Of a stretch of DNA of 12,042 nucleotides, positions 7,701-12,042 are shown piece by piece. The translations under genes were made by a program, and so were the position numbers. Origin of the DNA: CAYVMN01 sp964452575 (GTDB lineage: Bacteria; Desulfobacterota; DSM-4660; Desulfatiglandales; Desulfatiglandaceae); assembly GCA_964452575.1 (NCBI GenBank), contig CAYVMN010000140.1, positions 1 through 12,042 on the forward strand, written 5' to 3'. A model generated the notes under the pieces. That model had not been told where the DNA came from, did no database searches, and saw nothing but the letters and a program-made list of their open reading frames with translations. Each line of letters starts with the position of its first letter. The stretch's first letter is position 1.

Positions 7701-8264
7701 CTGTTCTGGCAAGTTATTGGCCTGGACCTCCAGGTAAAATCGGTCATTGTCAAAGATAGAGGCCAACTCTTTTGCCCTTTCAATGGCAGTCCCTGTTCGT
7801 CCAGCCTTGGTGAAATAGGGTACACTCCCCTTTAGGCAGCCCGAAAACGCGATAAGCCCTTTGTTGTGTTTTCTCAGTAGCTCCATATCAACCCGAGGGT
7901 GATAATAGAATCCCTCAATATGGCCTAAGGTTACCAGCAGACTCAGGTTTTGATAACCTTCTTCGTTCATTACCAATAGGACCAGGTGATAGGCATTCGG
8001 GCTTCCATCGGGAGATGGGGTCCTGTCTCGCCTATCCCCTGGCGCAACGTATATTTCACACCCGATGATAGGCTGTATCCCGGCCTTGTAAGCGTGGTCA
8101 TAAAATTGGACAGCCCCGAACATGTTCCCGTGGTCTGTCACCGCAACCGCATCCATGCCGAGACTCTTAGATCTCTCCAGCATCTGATCAATGCGAATAG
8201 CCCCGTCCAAGAGGCTATATTCGGTGTGGACATGAAGGTGAATAAATGGTGAGTGCTCTATCAC
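4800..8264 (-). CDS. dnaE: DNA polymerase III alpha subunit
   Basis: DnaE is the catalytic subunit of the replicative DNA polymerase (C-family) and works in the replisome with the clamp and clamp loader. The 1154-residue length is close to the usual 1160. Residues 1-210 are the PHP domain, with HLHVHTEYSLLDG at 9-21 and VTDHGN at 42-47. The polymerase core shows GPGRGSAAGS at 371-380 and PDIDIDF at 412-418, which carries catalytic aspartates; the palm and finger region continues through YQEQVM and KKRPEVMAKH. A helix-hairpin-helix region comes after about residue 800, and an OB-fold starts at about 992 (QVKVAGVVES). The protein starts with GTG at 8264 (MIEHSPFIHLHVH), with GAGGA five bases upstream. 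It probably leads a unit that includes the conserved 360-residue gene downstream. The identification is certain. Confidence 0.98.
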   Translation of the reverse strand: MIEHSPFIHLHVHTEYSLLDGAIRIDQMLERSKSLGMDAVAVTDHGNMFGAVQFYDHAYKAGIQPIIGCEIYVAPGDRRDRTPSPDGSPNAYHLVLLVMNEEGYQNLSLLVTLGHIEGFYYHPRVDMELLRKHNKGLIAFSGCLKGSVPYFTKAGRTGTAIERAKELASIFDNDRFYLEVQANNLPEQIRVNRALKELSRDLSIPLVATNDCHYLEQKDAEAHDVLLCIQTGKTIDDEKRLRFSNKEFYFKSPDEMADALLGFEEALENTLQVARLCQYGMEFGQYKYPVFQVPENRTLNEILVQESTAGLDKRLSEKEKEQGTLPVEVVREYKERLDYELDTIQKMGFSGYFLIVADFVEYARRCDIPVGPGRGSAAGSLVAYCMNITNLDPIRYGLLFERFLNPQRISMPDIDIDFCINGRDEVIRYVSEKYGRDNVGQIITFGTMKARGAIRDVGRSLNIPLAEVDRIAKLVPERLGVTLEKALEEEPELKTLEEKQGPTKKLLEISKSLEGLARHASTHASGVVISDRPLVEYLPLFKGSKDEIMTQYTMGQIEKLGLIKFDFLGLKTLTVIKHTLRLIEETTGKRIDIERIPLDDEATYQLVSEARTTGVFQLESSGMKDILRRLRPEVFEDMIALVALYRPGPLGSNMIDEFINGKNGKAKARYPLSQLESILKETYGVILYQEQVMKIAQVLAKYTLAEADELRKAIGKKRPEVMAKHRARFIEGATENGVSPIRAEKLFMLIEKFGGYGFNKSHSAAYAMIAYQTAYLKAHYPVQFMAALLTQDMGNQDKTIKNIAECREMGIEILPPDINESQADFSVVGRKIRFGLAAVKNVGLKAMESVIEERKSHGPFRDLVEFCKRIEGSKVNRRVLEGLIECGALDFTGIYRSRLFAGLDDALRISGANHDPNQLSIFASLDSGDGVNGDFFEFPQIDEWDERDRLRREKEALGFYITGHPLARLRNEIKRLNATDIQDISSLQDRCQVKVAGVVESLKIKRTKRGDKMANINVEDLSGFIEAVIFPDLFNRIAPILKGDDPILITGTVEIGENSAKIIAQDIAALESIRQKAIGAVEVALDYDSISRELLKDLADVVFRYPGDSNLFFKVDMPDGKEVVISAHNRFKVLPSEKLISEIEAVIGKRVSLM

Positions 8265-8270
8265 TTATAT

Positions 8271-8275
8271 CCTCG
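8271..8275 (-). promoter_or_regulatory. Ribosome binding site deciding the GTG start of dnaE
   Basis: The minus strand reads GCGAGGA followed by TATAA and GTG at 8264. The spacing and the PHP motif nine residues into the protein both support GTG as the true start. Confidence 0.6.
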
Positions 8276-8380
8276 CAGAAGGCCTCAGCCCGTTTGGGAC
8301 CAGCTTCGAGAAATGAAGGCTAAGCCCCATAGTGTTACCCGCCGGCCGAGACCTTGACGAAGGTTACAGGTTGTAAGGCA

Positions 8381-8395
8381 ATCATAAGTTATGAT
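8381..8395. promoter_or_regulatory. 15-bp perfect palindrome over the dnaE -10 box (candidate operator)
   Basis: ATCATAAGTTATGAT has two perfect 7-bp arms around a central G. It overlaps the proposed dnaE -10 (8391-8396). A smaller palindrome, TTGATCATCAA (8409-8419), overlaps the -35. Operator function is inferred from position only. Confidence 0.4.
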
Positions 8396-8419
8396 ACCCT
8401 ATAGAAGTTTGATCATCAA
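8391..8419 (-). promoter_or_regulatory. Candidate dnaE promoter
   Basis: On the minus strand TTGATG (8414-8419) and TATCAT (8391-8396) are 17 bp apart, a good sigma-70-type match. Transcription would start near 8384, giving a leader of about 120 bases. The leader contains a small stem ACCTT-CGTC-AAGGT (8351-8364). The -10 box lies in a perfect palindrome. Confidence 0.45.
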
Positions 8420-8449
8420 GCCGTTTTCCATTATGTGGCAAGTCCAATC

Positions 8450-8478
8450 TTGCCGCCGGGCTATTGATACCGTATATG
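8450..8478 (+). promoter_or_regulatory. Candidate promoter of the kinase-like gene / rarA unit
   Basis: TTGCCG (8450-8455) and TATATG (8473-8478) are 17 bp apart on the plus strand. A start near 8485 would give a leader of about 75 bases before the ATG at 8560. It diverges from the proposed dnaE promoter about 30 bp away. Confidence 0.35.
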
Positions 8479-8559
8479 TACCCTATCCAGACGAAGGGCT
8501 TCAAGGATGGGGCAAGCACGTTCACTTCCCGGGAGAAGGCGTAGGCGCTAACGTCATCC

Positions 8560-10143
8560 ATGTGTACTAAGCAAGACATGATTCTAAAGGAAAGGGTCGA
8601 GAGGCTTACGAACGAAATAAGGGGCCTCAGAGGGGAACGGGCTGCCCTCAGGAAGGAGAAAAGGGTATTTAGAAAAAGTCTCCTGGAGACCAAGGAATTG
8701 CTAGATCTAGTCCCAGGGGCCCTGGTCCTGATCCAGGAAGGCAAGATCATCTTGACCAATCAGGGTGCAAGGGAGCAACTCGGATACCAAGAAGAAGGGC
8801 TTTTGGGTCGAGATTTTGGGGAACTCCTTCAACCCGATTCGACCGAGCTGGTGGCGGATCTTAATCGAAGAAAAATATCGACAAGAACACTAAAAGACCA
8901 CTATGAGGTCCACCTGGTGACAAGGGAAGGAGAAAGGCCTTGCTATGATTTGCAGGTCAGAAAGACCAGGTACCAGGGGCGCAAGGCTTTCCTGATCAAT
9001 ATGTTCAGGGTGGACCAGAGAAAACAGGAAGAGATGAGACTCCGACGATCCCAAAAAACCGAGTCTCTGGTTCGCATGGCCTCAGGTCTCAATAGGGAAT
9101 TGAAAGACCTCCTCACGGCCTTGGGTGATAGTGCCCCGCTCTCTAACGGAGGCCTTAGCAAAGATAAAAAGGATGTTCCCTTTGCAAAGAGACTCGAGGC
9201 GGCCAGGGAAAGGGTGAGCCTTGTATCCAGTCAACTGGGCAGCATTACAAAGACCAAGAATGAACCATCTGAGATTTCCCGCTTCGACATGAGTAAACTA
9301 ATTCAGGATGTGGTATCGCTGAATAGGCCCAAGTGGGGCAATGCTACCGAGCCGGGTGATGGTAAAATCAAGATCCATACATACCTGAGATCCATCTTGC
9401 CAGTAGAAGGCAATCTCCGAGAGATAGAGGATGCGGTTTTGGCAATTATCCTGAATGCAGTGGATGCCCTGCCAGATGGTGGCGAGATATATCTGACCAC
9501 CGAAGAGCATTCCGGTTTTGCACACGTCTACATACAGGATAATGGAATAGGGATTAAGGAGGATATCAAGGAAAAGATATTCGATCCTTTCTTCACCACC
9601 AAAGATGGATCATCACGAGGCCTTGGATTGAGCCTTGCATCTGGTATTATCACTCGCCATGGTGGAGATATTGAGGTTATCAGCCGCGAAGGCCAGGGAG
9701 CGACCTTCATTGTGAGGTTGCCCATTGCTCAGGCAGGCCGAGACTATAAAGGCATCAAGGCAGGGATAAAGAATTCGCGCGTCCTGATCATTTCAGACGA
9801 AGGGGTCTTACAAGACCTCCTTGTCAAGTCATTCCTGAACAAGGGGGCCAGGGTCGCTGTTGCCACCACGCCCAGAGAAGGGCTTAGGCTTTTGAGGAGA
9901 GACAAATTCGACCTTCTAATCGGTGACCTAGGTATGCGAGGCCTTCAGCCCTCAAGGATTGTTCCAAAGATCAGACAACTGGATGATGATTTGTTAGTCG
10001 TCTTGGTTCATACTGAAAAGGGGCGGGGGGGCATGGAGGCCTTAAAGAGACCCGAAGCGGATCTGGTTGTTTCCAGACCGATTCAAATGGACACGATCTT
10101 CTCCTTTCTTGCCAATGCATTAGCAACGAGGGTACACCCATGA
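8560..10143 (+). CDS. PAS / histidine-kinase-like / receiver protein lacking the usual phospho-histidine
   Basis: This 527-residue cytoplasmic signalling-like protein has no membrane segment. Residues 1-50 are charged and probably coiled coil. A PAS domain follows at about 48-150 (GALVLIQEGKIILTNQGARE). A dimerisation region covers about 160-230, and an HATPase domain about 285-390 with N-box N299, DNGIGI at 327-332, F-box FDPFFTTK at 341-348 and GLGLS at 354-358. A receiver-like domain covers about 406-520. In the H-box the expected GGIAHDFNNLL reads SGLNRELKDLL, putting Arg179 where the phosphorylated His belongs. The receiver keeps Asp456, but the conserved Thr aligns with His484 and the conserved Lys with Arg506. 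Ordinary autophosphorylation therefore looks impaired, although ATP binding may persist. The ATG at 8560 has no clear Shine-Dalgarno; Met7 at 8578 is an alternative. It overlaps rarA by ATGA. Confidence 0.85.
   Translation: MCTKQDMILKERVERLTNEIRGLRGERAALRKEKRVFRKSLLETKELLDLVPGALVLIQEGKIILTNQGAREQLGYQEEGLLGRDFGELLQPDSTELVADLNRRKISTRTLKDHYEVHLVTREGERPCYDLQVRKTRYQGRKAFLINMFRVDQRKQEEMRLRRSQKTESLVRMASGLNRELKDLLTALGDSAPLSNGGLSKDKKDVPFAKRLEAARERVSLVSSQLGSITKTKNEPSEISRFDMSKLIQDVVSLNRPKWGNATEPGDGKIKIHTYLRSILPVEGNLREIEDAVLAIILNAVDALPDGGEIYLTTEEHSGFAHVYIQDNGIGIKEDIKEKIFDPFFTTKDGSSRGLGLSLASGIITRHGGDIEVISREGQGATFIVRLPIAQAGRDYKGIKAGIKNSRVLIISDEGVLQDLLVKSFLNKGARVAVATTPREGLRLLRRDKFDLLIGDLGMRGLQPSRIVPKIRQLDDDLLVVLVHTEKGRGGMEALKRPEADLVVSRPIQMDTIFSFLANALATRVHP
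10128..10132 (+). promoter_or_regulatory. Ribosome binding site of rarA inside the upstream gene
   Basis: GAGGG lies seven bases before the ATG at 10140, within the last codons of the kinase-like gene. It supports this start and coupled translation. Confidence 0.55.
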
Positions 10144-11447
10144 CCGGGAGTTCAGCAGGGGAATTTGAGGCCCCTTTGGCCGATTGGCTGAGACCGAGAA
10201 GGCTGGAGGATGTGGTGGGGCAAGACCATCTCCTCGGGCCGGGGTGCATTCTCCCGAGGGCCATCCGGGCCGGTCGCGTATTTTCCGTCATTTTTTGGGG
10301 TCCTCCCGGTTCTGGCAAGACCACCATTGCCAGACTGATTGGCCAGTATGCTGGGCTTTCATTCCACGCATTTTCCGCGGTGACTTCAGGGGTAAGGGAG
10401 CTGAGACAGGTCATTGAGGAGGCAGAAAGGGTTAGGATGGTCTCAGGTAAGCCGTCAATCCTTTTTGTAGATGAGATCCATCGATTCAATAAGGCCCAGC
10501 AGGACGCCTTCCTGCCTCACGTGGAAAACGGGCTTATAATCCTGATAGGAGCCACCACGCAAAATCCTTCTTTTGAGGTCATTTCGCCGCTCCTATCGAG
10601 GGCCAGGGTCATGATACTTCATCCTCTGGGAAGAGAGGACATAAAGTCCATCCTGGTCCGTGCCCATAAAGACAAGGAACATGGGTTGGGTAACCTCAAT
10701 ATGGATATCACGCCAGAGGCGCTGGAGCACCTGGTTTCCGTCTCTCACGGGGATGCCAGAGTGGCCCTGAATAATCTAGAAGCAGCGGTTTCCTATGCCT
10801 TTGATAATCGAGGCGATGATTATGGGAGGGTCGATCTCGCCATTGTAGAGAAGGCACTTGACATCAAGGCACTCCCTTATGACAAGGATGGAGAGGAACA
10901 CTACAACATAATTTCGGCCTTTCATAAGAGCTTGAGGGGGAGTGACGCGCAGGCATCCATTTACTGGCTTTACCGAATGCTGGAGGCAGGAGAAGACCCT
11001 TTGTTTATCGCACGAAGGATGATCCGGTTTGCCTCTGAGGATGTTGGCCTGGCCGATCCTGACGCCTTGCAGGTCGCCCTGGCCGCCTTTGAGGCCTGGG
11101 AAAAGGTGGGGCCTCCGGAGGCGGAGCTGGCCCTGGCAGAGGCTGCCATATACCTCGCATCTGCCCCCAAGAGCAATGCACTTTATCTGGCGGAAAAGGC
11201 TGTCAAGACTGAAATAGAAGGCTCAGGCCCCCTGGCAGTGCCTATGCACATCAGGAACGCCCCAACTCAATTGATGAAGAGTCTGGGTTACGGCAGGGGT
11301 TACCGTTATCCTCACAACTATCCAGGTGGCTGGGTGGAGCAGGAATATCTGCCAGAGAGTATGGGGAATAGGGTCTTTTACAGGCCTACCGACAGGGGAT
11401 TTGAGCAGGAGATACGAAGGAGGATCAACAGACTTAAAAGGAAATAG
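10140..11447 (+). CDS. rarA: Replication-associated recombination protein A (RarA/MgsA AAA+ ATPase)
   Basis: RarA (MgsA, the bacterial relative of Mgs1/WRNIP1) is a clamp-loader-like AAA+ ATPase that acts at stalled or gapped replication forks. The 435 residues begin with the family's LADWLRPRRLEDVVGQDHLL. Walker A GPPGSGKT is at 54-61, Walker B ILFVDE at 107-112, a sensor-1 region GATTQNPSFEV at 137-147, and the arginine-finger region PLLSRAR at 150-156. The C-terminal half carries the tetramerisation signatures KSLRGSDAQASIYWL, RRMIRFASEDVGLADP and the stretch up to PHNYPGGWVEQEYLP. The length is normal. The ATG lies in the ATGA shared with the upstream stop, with GAGGG at 10128-10132, seven bases before it, so translational coupling to the kinase-like protein is likely. 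It converges on the J-domain gene with a 21-bp gap and no visible terminator. The identification is certain. Confidence 0.97.
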   Translation: MTGSSAGEFEAPLADWLRPRRLEDVVGQDHLLGPGCILPRAIRAGRVFSVIFWGPPGSGKTTIARLIGQYAGLSFHAFSAVTSGVRELRQVIEEAERVRMVSGKPSILFVDEIHRFNKAQQDAFLPHVENGLIILIGATTQNPSFEVISPLLSRARVMILHPLGREDIKSILVRAHKDKEHGLGNLNMDITPEALEHLVSVSHGDARVALNNLEAAVSYAFDNRGDDYGRVDLAIVEKALDIKALPYDKDGEEHYNIISAFHKSLRGSDAQASIYWLYRMLEAGEDPLFIARRMIRFASEDVGLADPDALQVALAAFEAWEKVGPPEAELALAEAAIYLASAPKSNALYLAEKAVKTEIEGSGPLAVPMHIRNAPTQLMKSLGYGRGYRYPHNYPGGWVEQEYLPESMGNRVFYRPTDRGFEQEIRRRINRLKRK

Positions 11448-11468
11448 GGCTCGAGATCCTGGTGGCGA

Positions 11469-12042
11469 TTACAAGGGAGGCGACCAGCGATTGGTAGAGC
11501 CGTCATATGACCAGCTGGCCCGAAGCGCCTTTCTGGATGTATACTGTGGATTTTGTGCCCATAATAGCATCTGTTGGTGCGCCTCGGTCAATTGCCTGAA
11601 TTTTGCCGCATCGCCTCCCATGTCAGGGTGGTAGAGCTTGGCCATTTTCTTATAGGCCGCCTTTATCTTGAGCTCATGACCATCAAAGCCGAGATCTTTC
11701 CTCTCGAGCCTGAGAATCTTTAGACAATTGTCTTCATGCCTAGACAGCCTGGGGCGGGCCCTGGTATTGGGCTTGATGCTTTGGGGATCAATGCCCTTTA
11801 TGTGGTTCTTTGTGAGGAGAAAAAAGGACGCGTAACTCTTTGAGTTTCTGTTATCCACCAGGCGATGCCATTCACGCCCTGACTCTAGGATGAGATTCTT
11901 GAGGTCTTCAGCAGGCTTCTTACCGTTGTTCCTTCTGCAAATAAAGCGGGAGATCCCGTTTGACCAGACCGGAAGTACATCCAGGATCACATGTTCACGG
12001 GTGAAAGAGAAGGCAGCATACCTGGCATTAAAGGTCTTGAGC
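11469..12042 (-). CDS. Protein with C-terminal J domain (5' end outside window)
   Basis: The frame stays open to the right edge, so the GTG at 11990 is probably internal and about 190 residues are visible. The upstream codons read FNARYAAFSFTREHVILD without interruption. The visible N-terminal part (to about 11730) matches no family that I know. The last third is a J domain: CLKILRLERKDLGF, helix II AAYKKMAKLY, the HPD tripeptide at 11622-11630, then helix III KFRQLTEAHQQML. A 27-residue polar tail rich in Ser, Arg and Trp ends the protein. J domains stimulate Hsp70 (DnaK) ATPase through HPD, so this is probably a class III (specialised) DnaK co-chaperone, not DnaJ itself; no G/F-rich or zinc-finger region is visible. 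The client is unknown. The J-domain call is firm. Confidence 0.85.
   Translation of the reverse strand, partial: LKTFNARYAAFSFTREHVILDVLPVWSNGISRFICRRNNGKKPAEDLKNLILESGREWHRLVDNRNSKSYASFFLLTKNHIKGIDPQSIKPNTRARPRLSRHEDNCLKILRLERKDLGFDGHELKIKAAYKKMAKLYHPDMGGDAAKFRQLTEAHQQMLLWAQNPQYTSRKALRASWSYDGSTNRWSPPL

Noticed and set aside
8382..8759. Minus-strand open frame of 125 codons reaching into the dnaE upstream region.
   Set aside because: It overlaps the start of the kinase-like gene and the proposed promoters, has no ribosome binding site that I can see and no recognisable domain.
9971..10489. Long minus-strand open frame of about 172 codons.
   Set aside because: It lies antisense to the 3' end of the kinase-like gene and rarA, both clearly coding, and its translation is low-complexity without recognisable domains.

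Overview
The window reads as a piece of chromosome from an anaerobic bacterium, most likely of the Desulfobacterota (former Deltaproteobacteria). The grounds are a long Fe-S protein ending in a LUD (lactate-utilization) domain, an FmdE-like protein, a conserved gene that resembles a family I remember from syntrophic and sulfate-reducing relatives, and a four-helix-bundle (23S rRNA intervening-sequence type) gene remnant. This placement is inferred from gene content and was not searched. There are no rRNA or tRNA genes, complete insertion sequences, prophage genes or CRISPR arrays.

Layout, left to right. Positions 1-620 hold the 3' end of methionyl-tRNA synthetase (metG), entering from the left edge with its C-terminal tRNA-binding domain. 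Converging on it is a small FmdE-family protein (653-1228, minus). Next comes a gene-poor stretch (1229-1841) with a truncated four-helix-bundle gene framed by inverted arrays of an 8-bp repeat, a perfect 9-bp hairpin, a long-range inverted repeat and short 7-bp repeats. A 596-residue winged-helix/ferredoxin/LUD fusion follows (1842-3632, plus) and shares a CTAG stop with a 360-residue conserved protein of unknown function (3629-4711, minus). That gene lies downstream of, and probably in one transcript with, dnaE (4800-8264, minus).

Divergent from dnaE across a 295-bp regulatory gap is a two-gene unit. It consists of a PAS/histidine-kinase-like/receiver protein (8560-10143), whose usual phospho-acceptor histidine is replaced, and rarA (10140-11447), joined by an ATGA overlap. 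At the right edge a protein with a C-terminal J domain enters on the minus strand (11469 to beyond 12042).

How the genes may work together: dnaE (replicative polymerase) and rarA (replication-fork maintenance ATPase) flank one control region with two divergent promoter-like sequences and a 15-bp perfect palindrome over the dnaE -10 box. The signalling-like protein between them is translationally coupled to rarA and has lost key residues for orthodox phosphotransfer. This unit is the most interesting part of the window. The Fe-S/LUD protein and the FmdE-like protein look like redox or metal-linked functions without a clear local pathway.
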